NCBI GenBank assembly: GCA_015229045.1
Contig: JADGCJ010000065.1
Span: 1-17,577 of the forward strand
Direction: 5' to 3'
Length of the DNA: 17,577 nt
Origin: Magnetococcales bacterium
GTDB taxonomy: Bacteria > Pseudomonadota > Magnetococcia > Magnetococcales > DC0425bin3
The notes beneath the pieces are model-generated. The model was given only the letters and a program-made list of their open reading frames with translations. It made no database searches and was not told the origin of the DNA. Every line of letters begins with the position of its first letter. Positions within the stretch are counted from its first letter, which is position 1. This document shows positions 9,581 to 17,523 of this stretch, piece after piece. Both the position numbers and the translations under genes were made by a program.

Positions 9581-9679
9581 AGGTCATTCTGCCCGGCCGT
9601 GTGCAAGGCTTGAAATAAACCTCCGGGCAACCTGACACCGAGGAAAGCCCGAATCACATGTTGATGAAAGGAATGAAGA

Positions 9680-10033
9680 ATGCCACGCGTCAAACGAGGT
9701 GTGCAGTCGCGCGAACGCCGCAGAGGTATCCTGAAACTGGCCAAAGGCTATCGGGATCGTCATGGCAGTTGTATCCGCATTGCCAAACAAAAAGTGGACA
9801 AAGGGCTGCAATACGCCTACCGCGACCGCAAAGTCCGCAAACGGGAGTTCCGTGCCCTCTGGATCATCCGTATCAATGCGGCTGTCCGGGCCTACGGACT
9901 CTCCTACAGCCGCTTCATGAATGGCCTGAAAAAGGCTGGCATCGAGCTGGATCGCAAGGTACTCGCCGACTTGGCCATCACCCAGCCCGAAGGGTTCGCC
10001 CAGCTGGCAGCCAGCGCCAAGGCCGCGCTGTAA
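9680..10033 (+). CDS. rplT: 50S ribosomal protein L20
   Basis: L20 binds 23S rRNA early in large-subunit assembly and in E. coli represses its own operon. The 117-residue length equals the family norm. The sequence opens [20 protein letters not shown], then [21 protein letters not shown] and [20 protein letters not shown], all diagnostic. An AAAGGA motif lies 8 bases before the ATG. A hairpin at 10164-10195 separates it from pheS. Confidence 0.98.
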   Translation: MPRVKRGVQSRERRRGILKLAKGYRDRHGSCIRIAKQKVDKGLQYAYRDRKVRKREFRALWIIRINAAVRAYGLSYSRFMNGLKKAGIELDRKVLADLAITQPEGFAQLAASAKAAL

Positions 10034-10163
10034 AACCCCCGGATGGAGCGCCGGTCAGGTTTTCGTCCGGAAGAGACGACCGCTCGTGTCAGGTTGCCTT
10101 TTGGAAGTGATGTTTCCCAAAATGAACGCGGTTTGACAAAAAAGAAAACGCAAGAACGAACCG

Positions 10164-10195
10164 AAAAGACCGGGGTGGAGCCATCCCGGTCTTTT
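10164..10195. terminator. Terminator/attenuator-like hairpin between rplT and pheS
   Basis: AAAAGACCGGG (10164-10174) and CCCGGTCTTTT (10185-10195) form an uninterrupted 11-bp stem with a 10-nt loop. The 5' A-run and 3' T-run give the classic shape of a bidirectional intrinsic terminator. It ends 64 bases before the pheS start. It would end infC-rpmI-rplT transcripts or attenuate reading into pheST. No convincing Phe-rich leader peptide precedes it. Confidence 0.65.
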
Positions 10196-10259
10196 GAACG
10201 TTTTGTTTCATGTTTCCGGACAACCTCTCAGCCTTCGTCATTTTCGGGGTGGAGACGCC

Positions 10260-11300
10260 ATGCGCGAGCAACTGGAGCGATTGGGTAAAACAGCACAGGC
10301 CGATGTGATGCAGGCCGCCTCTCTGGTCGACCTGGATCAGATGAGGGTCCGCTTTCTGGGCCGCAAGGGAAGCCTGACTCAACTCCTGCGCGGCCTGGGC
10401 AGCGTCTCCGCCGAAGAACGCCCCCTGCTGGGTGACCTGGCCAATCGTATCAAGGAGACCTTCAACCAGGCATACGCCGCCCGACTGGAAATCCTGAAAC
10501 GCCAGGAGCTGGAAGAAAAACTGCATCAGGAAGCCGTCGATGTCACCCTGCCGGGACGGGAACACCTCCCGGGGGGCATTCACCCCCTCACCCGGGCCAT
10601 GGAAGAGATCGGCACCTTTTTCCGGGGTGCGGGCTTTATCACCGCCACCGGCCCGGAAGTGGAGACCGATTGGCACAACTTCGAGGCCCTGAACATTCCC
10701 GCCGATCACCCGGCCCGGGAGATGCACGACACCTTCTACCTCCCCCCCGGTCCGGATGGCCAGCGCCGGGTCTTGCGCACCCACACCTCGCCGGTACAGA
10801 TCCGCTTCATGGAGGGTCGCACGCCTCCGCTGCGCGTCATTGCCCCGGGTCGAGTCTATCGCTGCGACTCGGATTTGACCCATACCCCCATGTTTCACCA
10901 GGTGGAGGGGTTCATGGTCGACAACGGCGTCGGTTTTGGCCATCTGAAAGGGTTGCTGGAGGCCTTTTTGCGCCACTTTTTCGCCAGGGATCTGCCGGTT
11001 CGCTTCCGGCCCTCGTTTTTCCCCTTCACCGAACCCTCCGCCGAAGTGGACATGGGGTGCATTTTTTGCAACAGTCGCGGCTGCCGGGTGTGCAAGGGGA
11101 CGGGTTGGATCGAAGTGCTGGGGTGCGGCATGATCCATCCGGTCGTGCTGAAAAACGTCGGCATCGACCGTGAAAAATATTCGGGGTTTGCCTTCGGCCT
11201 GGGCGTGGAGCGCATGGCCATGCTGAAATATCGCATCGACGACCTGCGTACCCTGTTCGACAACGACGTGCGCTTCCTGCAAAACCACGCCACCCTCTGA
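10260..11300 (+). CDS. pheS: Phenylalanyl-tRNA synthetase alpha subunit
   Basis: PheS is the catalytic subunit of the alpha2-beta2 enzyme that charges tRNA-Phe. The ATG at 10260 follows GGTGGAG and gives 346 residues. An N-terminal coiled-coil arm (about 1-95) leads to the class II core. Motif 2 lies around [11 protein letters not shown] and [20 protein letters not shown] (175-217). Motif 3 is [16 protein letters not shown] (309-324), and LGCGMIHP (287-294) forms part of the Phe pocket. Between them is a four-cysteine knuckle, [12 protein letters not shown] (C267, C270, C275, C278), likely to bind zinc, which E. coli PheS lacks but some other bacteria have. pheT follows after 23 bases, so the two subunits are surely co-expressed. 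Confidence 0.97.
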   Translation: MREQLERLGKTAQADVMQAASLVDLDQMRVRFLGRKGSLTQLLRGLGSVSAEERPLLGDLANRIKETFNQAYAARLEILKRQELEEKLHQEAVDVTLPGREHLPGGIHPLTRAMEEIGTFFRGAGFITATGPEVETDWHNFEALNIPADHPAREMHDTFYLPPGPDGQRRVLRTHTSPVQIRFMEGRTPPLRVIAPGRVYRCDSDLTHTPMFHQVEGFMVDNGVGFGHLKGLLEAFLRHFFARDLPVRFRPSFFPFTEPSAEVDMGCIFCNSRGCRVCKGTGWIEVLGCGMIHPVVLKNVGIDREKYSGFAFGLGVERMAMLKYRIDDLRTLFDNDVRFLQNHATL

Positions 11301-11323
11301 TCAAGCACCCGGACGACGGCATC

Positions 11324-13735
11324 ATGAAATTCACCTATCGCTGGCTCAAAGAACACCTGGAGATCGGCCTCTCCCCCGCCGAGGTGGCCACCCGCCTGAC
11401 CCTGGCCGGCCTGGAAGTGGGCAGGGTCGACGATTTGGGACAGGGGTTGGAACAGGTCCAGGTTGGATTTCTTGAAGCGGTCGATCCCCATCCCAATGCC
11501 CAACGCCTCACCGTCTGTCAGGTGCGCATCGGCGATGAGCGTTTGCAGGTGGTGTGCGGCGCGACCAATCATCGCCCGGGTGACAAGGTGGCCGTGGCCC
11601 GGGTGGGTGCCCGTCTCCCCAACGGCATGGAGATCGCCCAGAGTTCGATTCGTGGCCAATCCTCGGCGGGCATGCTCTGCTCGGTGTCGGAGCTGGGTCT
11701 GGCCAGCACGGCGGAAGGGATTCTGATCCTCCCCCCGACCGCCCCGGAAGGGGGTCCGGTCGCTCCGCTGCTGGGGCGCAACGACCACCTGCTGGAGGTC
11801 GATTTGACCCCCAATCGCGGCGATTGCCTGGGCGTACAGGGCATTGCCCGCGAGTTGGCCGCGCTCACCGGCGGGCAGTTGCGGCGTCAGGTTGTCGAGC
11901 TGACCGAAGACCCCAGCGTGGGAGAGGAGCATCCCGTGCAGGTGCGTATCGAGGATGGCATCGCCTGTCCGCGTTATGCCGGGCGGGTCATCGCCGGGGT
12001 ACGTATCGGTCCCAGTCCGGCGTGGTTGCGGCAACGTCTGGAGGCGGTGGGTCTGCGCTCCATCAACAACATTGTCGATATCACCAACTATCTCATGCTC
12101 GATCTGGGGCAACCTATGCATGCCTTTGATCTGGCACGTCTGGCGCCACCCCTGGTGGTGCGCGGGGCCTGGGAGGGGGAATCCATCACCACCCTGGACG
12201 AGATCCGGCGCACCCTGTCTCCGGGCATGACCTTGATTGCCGACAGTCGTCGTCCTCTGGCCCTGGCCGGCATCATGGGCGGCGAGGAGAGCGGCGTCGT
12301 CGCCACCACGACGGCCGTCTTTCTCGAAGCGGCCTGTTTCGATCCCTTGACCACCGCCCGCACCGGACGGCGCCTGGGCATCCTCAGCGACTCCCGGCAT
12401 CGCTTCGAGCGCGGCGTCGACCCGGAAGGGGTGCGTCCCGCCCTGGATCGCGCCACCCGCATGATTCTGGATCTGGCAGGGGGCCGGGCCGGACCGTGTA
12501 CCATGGTTCAGGTCGGCACCTTGCATGCCCCACCACCCATTCCCTATCGGCATGGTCGGGCCATGCAGTTGGCGGGCATCGATCTTCCTCCCGAGCAGGC
12601 CCATGACATGTTGACCCGTCTGGGGTGCCAAAAGACCGGCTCTGGCGTCGATACCGCAGTGTTTTACCAACCCCCCAGCCATCGACTTGACCTGCGCCGC
12701 GAAGAGGATCTCGTCGAAGAGATTGTCAGGCTTTATGGCTATGATCGGGTGCCATCGCGTCTGCCTGTGGGTCCGGTCTCTCTCCCCTCCTCCGACCCCC
12801 TGACCACCCTGATGGGAACCAATCGGCGCATCCTGGTTGGATTGGGGTATCTCGAAACGATCAATTTCGCCTTCATCAGTGCCAACCAGTTGGCGCTTTT
12901 CACCCCGGATCAATCCCCGCTTGCCCTGCTCAATCCCCTCTCCGAAGAGCAGGGGGTGATGCGCACTCTGCTGGCACCGGGTCTCGTCGAGACAGCCCGG
13001 CGCAATCTCAGCCGGGGCAACGACCGCCTGCGTTTGTGTGAAATCGGGCGTATATTCCTGCCCGGAGCCGCCGGCAACGTCACGGAAGCGGAGCGTGTGG
13101 GTGGTCTGTTGTGTGGTTCCGCCACCGGGCGCAGTTGGCATACCCCGCCACGCCCGACCGATTTTTTCGATCTCAAGGGGGATGTGACAGCCCTGCTGAC
13201 TGGCGTAGGTCTCTCCGCCATGGAGTTTCGCCCTGGAGGGCCTGGTTTTCTTCATCCCGGGCGCAAGGCGGAGGTTTTTCTGCACACGATCCTCCTGGGA
13301 TGGCTGGGGCAGATTCATCCCGCCCTTCAGGAGCGGCTCGATCTCCCTCTGCCTCTGTTCCTGTTTGAGCTGGATCTGGATGGCATGGCGCAGAGTCCAT
13401 CGTCTGCGGCGGCGCCTGGCATGATCAGCCGTTTCCCTTCCGTGGCCCGCGACTTTGCCTTTGTCGTCGAGGAGAAGTGGCCTGCCGGGGAAATTATTCA
13501 AACCATTCGGCAAACCGTCCCCGATTTGCTTCGTTCGGTCACCCTGTTTGACCTCTATACCGGCGAACACCTCCCGGCGGGTCGCAAGAGTCTGGGCATC
13601 GAGGTGATCTTCCAGGCCGAAGATTGCACCCTGACCGAGGAGAAGATTCAGGCATTGGCTGACCAGATCATCGCCACCATGCACCAGCGTTTTACGGCTA
13701 CCCTGCGCGGGTTGGTCGCTCCTCCGGTTCAGTGA
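11324..13735 (+). CDS. pheT: Phenylalanyl-tRNA synthetase beta subunit
   Basis: PheT pairs with PheS, binds tRNA-Phe and edits mischarged Tyr. The 803-residue length is normal (about 800). It begins MKFTYRWLKEHLEIGLSP. The EMAP-type tRNA-binding domain is at about 40-150 (HPNAQRLTVCQV, VVCGATNHRPGD). The B3/B4 editing region is at about 200-390, including NNIVDITNYLMLDLGQPMHA, followed by a B5 domain (about 400-475) and the inactive class II-like core to about 700. An FDX-ACB anticodon-binding domain closes the protein (SRFPSVARDFAFVVEEKWPA to RFTATLRG). No break or missing domain was seen. ihfA, a frequent downstream neighbour in gammaproteobacteria, is absent. Confidence 0.97.
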   Translation: MKFTYRWLKEHLEIGLSPAEVATRLTLAGLEVGRVDDLGQGLEQVQVGFLEAVDPHPNAQRLTVCQVRIGDERLQVVCGATNHRPGDKVAVARVGARLPNGMEIAQSSIRGQSSAGMLCSVSELGLASTAEGILILPPTAPEGGPVAPLLGRNDHLLEVDLTPNRGDCLGVQGIARELAALTGGQLRRQVVELTEDPSVGEEHPVQVRIEDGIACPRYAGRVIAGVRIGPSPAWLRQRLEAVGLRSINNIVDITNYLMLDLGQPMHAFDLARLAPPLVVRGAWEGESITTLDEIRRTLSPGMTLIADSRRPLALAGIMGGEESGVVATTTAVFLEAACFDPLTTARTGRRLGILSDSRHRFERGVDPEGVRPALDRATRMILDLAGGRAGPCTMVQVGTLHAPPPIPYRHGRAMQLAGIDLPPEQAHDMLTRLGCQKTGSGVDTAVFYQPPSHRLDLRREEDLVEEIVRLYGYDRVPSRLPVGPVSLPSSDPLTTLMGTNRRILVGLGYLETINFAFISANQLALFTPDQSPLALLNPLSEEQGVMRTLLAPGLVETARRNLSRGNDRLRLCEIGRIFLPGAAGNVTEAERVGGLLCGSATGRSWHTPPRPTDFFDLKGDVTALLTGVGLSAMEFRPGGPGFLHPGRKAEVFLHTILLGWLGQIHPALQERLDLPLPLFLFELDLDGMAQSPSSAAAPGMISRFPSVARDFAFVVEEKWPAGEIIQTIRQTVPDLLRSVTLFDLYTGEHLPAGRKSLGIEVIFQAEDCTLTEEKIQALADQIIATMHQRFTATLRGLVAPPVQ

Positions 13736-13736
13736 C

Positions 13737-13835
13737 GTGAAAGTGACCTACGATCAGGAGACGGATGTGCTGCGTATCGTCTTCAATGCCTCAACCATAG
13801 CATCACGGTCGTTTCGTACCAAACTTCCGACCTGA
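13737..13835 (+). pseudogene. Fragment resembling the N-terminus of a DUF2283 protein
   Basis: Starting with GTG one base after the pheT stop, the frame reads MKVTYDQETDVLRIVFN. This matches from memory the opening of DUF2283 proteins (MKVTYDxExDALYIRL style). The family is usually about 65 residues with a second conserved strand (GxxLDYDxxGxxVGIEIL). Here the resemblance stops after 17 residues and the frame ends at 32. I infer a decayed or truncated gene. A chance match is possible because the fragment is so short. Confidence 0.4.
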
Positions 13836-13851
13836 ACAGGGAGTCGCCACG

Positions 13852-14169
13852 ATGAACAACGACGTTGGCAACCTGACCAACAGTCTCGACATGATCAACA
13901 AACTCCAGCAAGAGTTGGTCAAAAGTGGCAGCGGCAGCGCCGACGGTTCCACCTTCATGGGTTATTCCATGACCGGGATCGCGGCTTCGCTGGTTTTCAG
14001 CCTCATTGGTTGGGTGCTGTTTCGTTACGGAAGAAAAAATGGGCCGATGAGTACGACCATCTATGGTGTGCTTCTGATGGTCTTCCCCTACTTTGTGACC
14101 AATACGACCTACATGATCGCTACGGGTATTGCCTTGTGCATCCTTCCCTTTGTCATCAAATTTGGATAA
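13852..14169 (+). CDS. Small inner-membrane protein, three predicted TM helices
   Basis: The 105-residue protein has a polar N-terminus (1-25) with a Ser/Gly-rich linker (SGSGSADGS), then hydrophobic segments at about 40-58, 66-82 and 86-103. GGGAG lies 8 bases before the ATG. The membrane half, with FRYGRKNGPMS and LLMVFPYFV, resembles a family of short proteins often labelled 'amino acid transport protein', a name with little experimental support. It is probably inner-membrane and of unknown role. It lies 76 bases before queF in the same direction, but it is too short and unlike the YhhQ queuosine-precursor transporter. Confidence 0.75.
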   Translation: MNNDVGNLTNSLDMINKLQQELVKSGSGSADGSTFMGYSMTGIAASLVFSLIGWVLFRYGRKNGPMSTTIYGVLLMVFPYFVTNTTYMIATGIALCILPFVIKFG

Positions 14170-14245
14170 CATTGCGCAGATGGGGGAGGCCTCCCTCCAC
14201 CCTCCGATCATGAGAATCGCTGCGCGACTTTCACGGTAAGGCGCC

Positions 14246-14701
14246 ATGCCCATCAGTTTTGAACCCGAACCCCCTCAGGCCGCCGGACAACCCCGCCGGA
14301 AAATTCTTGAGACCTTTGTCAATCCCCATCCGGAACGTTCTTATTGCATCGCGATGCAGTGTCCCGAGTTCACCTGCGTCTGCCCCAAAACCGGCCAGCC
14401 CGATTTTGCCGAGGTTCGCATTGACTACACTCCAGATCAACTCTGCGTGGAGTTAAAATCCTTGAAGCTCTATTTATGGAGCTATCGGCATGAAGGGGCG
14501 TTTCACGAAGCGGTGACCAACCGTATCCTGGATGATTTAGTGGCCGTGGTGGCCCCGCGCGTCATGACGGTGACCAGTCTTTTCAACGTGCGCGGCGGCA
14601 TTACCACGTCCGTCATTGCCAGTTATCCGGAAAAAGGTAAGAGAAAAAAAGAGAAAAAGGGCAAGAGTAAAAAGGGCAAAAACAGAGGCAAGGATGGTTG
14701 A
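14246..14701 (+). CDS. queF: NADPH-dependent preQ0 reductase (QueF type I) with lysine-rich tail
   Basis: QueF reduces the nitrile of preQ0 to the amine of preQ1 in queuosine tRNA modification. This is the single-domain type. Catalytic C46 and D53 lie in [16 protein letters not shown] (39-54). E69 of the QueF motif [11 protein letters not shown] and E88 in GAFHE are the expected substrate-binding residues. The body ends near residue 128. About 22 further residues are almost all Lys, Gly, Arg, Ser and Glu (130-151), which is unusual for the family and encoded by an A-rich stretch prone to slippage. The ATG at 14246 has AAGG close upstream. The tail could bind RNA or be neutral. Confidence 0.95.
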   Translation: MPISFEPEPPQAAGQPRRKILETFVNPHPERSYCIAMQCPEFTCVCPKTGQPDFAEVRIDYTPDQLCVELKSLKLYLWSYRHEGAFHEAVTNRILDDLVAVVAPRVMTVTSLFNVRGGITTSVIASYPEKGKRKKEKKGKSKKGKNRGKDG

Positions 14702-14725
14702 ACTGCGTCGATTAAACTGCGTCGA
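14701..14725 (+). repeat. 11-bp direct repeat after queF
   Basis: AACTGCGTCGA occurs at 14701-14711 and 14715-14725, separated by TTA. The first copy overlaps the last base of the queF stop codon. It immediately precedes hairpin repeat copy B and may be a scar of insertion or slippage. Confidence 0.6.
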
Positions 14726-14727
14726 CA

Positions 14728-14812
14728 TAAAAGATTTTATTGGGGCTTCGCCCCAGACCCCACCAGGACTCCGTCCTGGACCTGTCCGGTCGCCAGCCCC
14801 CTGGACCCCATT
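14728..14812 (+). repeat. Three-hairpin repeat core, copy B
   Basis: It matches copy A (8393-8476) closely over its first two stems: GGGGC/GCCCC (14742-14746, 14750-14754) and CCAGGAC/GTCCTGG (14763-14769, 14773-14779). The third arm has diverged to a weak CCAG/CTGG. The 16-bp terminal repeats seen around copy A are absent. It lies between the convergent genes queF and the Bax1-like nuclease, where its stems could stop transcription from both sides. Confidence 0.75.
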
Positions 14813-14834
14813 TTCGCCAGGCCCTCGCCCATTT

Positions 14835-16052
14835 TTAAACGATACCCCTCTGCAAACATGCCAAAACCCGTTCTACCGGCGGAAATTCATTAAATAAAAA
14901 ACCATGGTCTGCAAACCAGGCAGAACCATCCAATCGCGCCTTGCGGGCCGGATCCCGATACAAAAAGCGATCCACGCCAATCTTGAAAGTGGCGGGATCA
15001 AGGCTCTTTTCCAGGGCATCGAGACGGGACTCCAGCAGAGTGGCGTGCCAACGATGAAACAGCTCCACATGGATCGAACGCCCATCGGGTGCGATGAATG
15101 TCCAATCAGGAATCCACACCTCCTGACCTGCCCGATGCACAATATCCGCCTCCAAAGCCATGCGCCAACCCGCAGGTGCCTGTTCCTGAAACTGTTCGAC
15201 AAAGAGTTGAAATTCGCGAGGATGATAACCGGCAAGCCGGGCATAATGGGAGCGCAGAGCCGATTTTTCATCCAGAACAAATTGCACCGGCGTCCGCCTC
15301 GGCAAACGCACTTCAGCCTCCATGTTCCACGTCGCCAGGTCACAAAAGGCCGGCAGGGCCAAAGCCAACTGCAAACCATACCTGCGACCACCTTCAAACA
15401 GGGAGAGAGGGCCATCCAACTCTACTCTGTAGCCGTCCGCCTGCATCCGCCGAATGCGAAAAAGCAGGCGAAAAAAACGTAAATATTGAAAAAAACGCCG
15501 CAATTTAACAACACGACCCTCGCGCAACGTTAACGTGATGGCCTGGGCAAAAAACAGCAATCCCTGCGCCTGGGCCAGATTGTAACGCTGCAAAAGGGCC
15601 TCCGGCGCAGGTGGATCAAAACCTTCCAGGGGTTGGCGAATGGGCAGATCGGCATACAAACGGCTGGCAAGCGCATCGGCATCCGCCTCATAGGGCGCGC
15701 TCACCTGGCGACGATAATGCTCCAGATCACCCATGCCGGGCTGTCGCAAAAGGGTGGTGGCCCGTTCCAGAATGGCCAAACGTGCAGCGGCAATCGCCGC
15801 ATCCGCCTCGCGAAACTGACACCGATCCAGAAGGAGCTTGTTCAACCCCTTGGCCACCAGAGGAGTCCGCTGCGCATTGATGACCGGGTGGGTCAACTCG
15901 GCCAGCTCTTCCAACCCCAGACCCATGTTGCTCCGATAGATATCCGTCAACTCCGCCGCCAGATTCAACAACGCCCGGTCATCCACGTCGACAAAACGTG
16001 GATAGACGCGCCCTTGGCGGAATGTGTGGCGTAAAAGATCGCGTGTCAGCAT
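14835..16052 (-). CDS. Bax1-like DUF790 nuclease, partner of XPB helicase
   Basis: The 405-residue protein opens MLTRDLLRHTFRQGRVYPRF, the typical start of DUF790, the Bax1 family. In archaea Bax1 binds XPB and cuts DNA 3' of a bubble in a repair complex like eukaryotic XPB-XPG. The C-terminal half carries a PD-(D/E)xK-like core: ADIVHR, IPDWTF (D316), then IHVELFHRWHATLLESRL (E330), where archaeal members read closer to LEIVGFWTPEYL. The N-terminal half is helical, possibly the helicase-binding part. The ATG lies inside the end of the helicase gene as ATGCTGA, a 7-nt overlap that suggests translational coupling and equal expression. The nuclease assignment is by family and motif only. Confidence 0.85.
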   Translation of the reverse strand: MLTRDLLRHTFRQGRVYPRFVDVDDRALLNLAAELTDIYRSNMGLGLEELAELTHPVINAQRTPLVAKGLNKLLLDRCQFREADAAIAAARLAILERATTLLRQPGMGDLEHYRRQVSAPYEADADALASRLYADLPIRQPLEGFDPPAPEALLQRYNLAQAQGLLFFAQAITLTLREGRVVKLRRFFQYLRFFRLLFRIRRMQADGYRVELDGPLSLFEGGRRYGLQLALALPAFCDLATWNMEAEVRLPRRTPVQFVLDEKSALRSHYARLAGYHPREFQLFVEQFQEQAPAGWRMALEADIVHRAGQEVWIPDWTFIAPDGRSIHVELFHRWHATLLESRLDALEKSLDPATFKIGVDRFLYRDPARKARLDGSAWFADHGFLFNEFPPVERVLACLQRGIV

Positions 16053-17434
16053 GCTTCCTGGGGGGAAAATTTTTGGTAAGCCAAATGTTGTCTGCGCCGT
16101 TCACTCGTCAAGGTTTCCGCCGTGTCGACGGAAACCAGTTCATACAGGATGGCCTGTTTGCCCTCCCTGGGACGCAGGATACGGCCCAGACGCTGGACAT
16201 GTTCGCGCACCGATCCACTCCCGGAGACAATGATGCCCACCGCCACGTTGGGAACATCCACCCCCTCGTTGAGAACCCGCGACGTCACCAGACAGTCAAC
16301 CGTACCGACCCGAAACAGATCGAGAAAATGTTTGCGCTCCGAGACCTTGGTCTTGTGCGTGATCACCGGCAGGAAGAAAGTCTCGCCGATGGTGTAGGCC
16401 GTCGCATTGTCATCGGTGAACAACAACGCCTGCTCACCCCGATGACGACGCAGCAGATGCCACACCGTGCGCAACTTGGCGCGTGAGGCCCGGGCCAGAC
16501 GCTTTTGCGTGCGATAGGCGGCAAAGGCCTCCCGACCCTCGCGCGACCGGGCACACACCTGGATGAAACGGCTCCACCCCTCCGGTGTACTCAGTTTGAG
16601 GCCATTCTCCTGGGCAAAACGTCGATAGTGACCATAGGCCGCATCATAGGCCTGCCGTTCGTCCGGATCGAGGATCACCGGCACCTGTTCCAGTCGGTAG
16701 GGGGCCAGGTATGTCCCTTCCAGCTCCGTAATTTCACTGCGATGACACACCGGCCCAAGCAGGTCATAAAGATCCGCCTCCTGGCCATCGGTGCGCTCCG
16801 GAGTGGCCGTCAGACCCATCCGAAAGGGGGCGATGCTCATAACGGCCACCTGCCGCGTCGATGGGGTCGGCAGATGATGACACTCATCACAAATCAAAAA
16901 GCCGAACCGATTGCCGGCGTGTTCCAGGTGAATCAAGGCCGAATCGTAGGTGCTGACGGTGATCGGACGCGACACATGCTCACCCCCGCCCCAAACGCCA
17001 ATCTCCATGGCAAAAGAGCATTGCAACTGTTCATACCATTGGTGCATGAGATCGATGGTAGGTACCAGGATCAGGGTATCGCGCTGGACCCTTTCGATGG
17101 CCAGGCGCGCCACCAGGGTTTTGCCGGCCCCCGTGGGAAGGACCACTACCCCTTTTTTCCCGGCCTCCAGCCAGGTACGCAGACTGTCGCTCTGGTGAGG
17201 GCGCGGTTCCTGTTCATCCCGGGTCCGGAATGCCTGCTGCGAAAATCCACGCGCTTCATCCTGATAAGGAATCTTCAGACGATGCAAGCTCAGGACAATG
17301 GGTCCATAATGGCGTCCCTCGGCGCGGTAATAACCCACCCGATCATCCCAACGCACATAGGCAGCCACCGGAACTGCTTCAGCCGGGGTGGCCATGATCT
17401 TCAGGGTACCCAGGTCAAAAACGATGCGCATCAT
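16046..17434 (-). CDS. XPB/Rad25-type superfamily 2 DNA helicase
   Basis: XPB helicases open DNA in nucleotide-excision repair and transcription. With the start at 17434 the protein has 462 residues. A second ATG at 17431 or a TTG at 17455 cannot be excluded, and no clear ribosome binding site helps. The N-terminal part (VRWDDRVGYYRAEGRHYGPI) fits the damage-recognition region. Motifs follow: Walker A LPTGAGKT (99-106), DECHH (183-187), TATPER (209-214), RVLNEGVDVPN (386-396) and arginine-finger motif QRLGRILRPR (414-423). The stretches ITHKTKVSERKHFLDLFR and GIIVSGSGSVREHVQRLG track archaeal XPB closely. The XPB RED motif reads RTD here. It is translated just before, and overlaps, the Bax1-like nuclease, so the two probably form a helicase-nuclease complex. 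Confidence 0.92.
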   Translation of the reverse strand: MMRIVFDLGTLKIMATPAEAVPVAAYVRWDDRVGYYRAEGRHYGPIVLSLHRLKIPYQDEARGFSQQAFRTRDEQEPRPHQSDSLRTWLEAGKKGVVVLPTGAGKTLVARLAIERVQRDTLILVPTIDLMHQWYEQLQCSFAMEIGVWGGGEHVSRPITVSTYDSALIHLEHAGNRFGFLICDECHHLPTPSTRQVAVMSIAPFRMGLTATPERTDGQEADLYDLLGPVCHRSEITELEGTYLAPYRLEQVPVILDPDERQAYDAAYGHYRRFAQENGLKLSTPEGWSRFIQVCARSREGREAFAAYRTQKRLARASRAKLRTVWHLLRRHRGEQALLFTDDNATAYTIGETFFLPVITHKTKVSERKHFLDLFRVGTVDCLVTSRVLNEGVDVPNVAVGIIVSGSGSVREHVQRLGRILRPREGKQAILYELVSVDTAETLTSERRRQHLAYQKFSPQEAC

Positions 17435-17523
17435 GGAGGGCGGATCAAGAGTCAATGGAGTCTACCGGGTCGACAGGGTATCAATAATTCCAATTCCAGA
17501 TCAAGATGGATGCGAGGCGACAA

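Noticed and set aside
10109..10135. Short peptide MFPKMNAV as a pheST leader
   Set aside because: It has only one Phe and no good ribosome binding site, so it lacks the Phe run expected of an attenuator peptide.
10895..13684. A 929-codon open frame on the minus strand
   Set aside because: It lies wholly antisense to pheS and pheT, whose families are certain. Its residues are His/Gln/Gly-rich with no recognisable domain, a common result of GC-rich codon bias on the opposite strand.
14170..14245. A preQ1 riboswitch upstream of queF
   Set aside because: The 76-base gap shows a GGGAGGCCTCCC palindrome (14184-14195) but none of the preQ1 aptamer sequence that I would expect.
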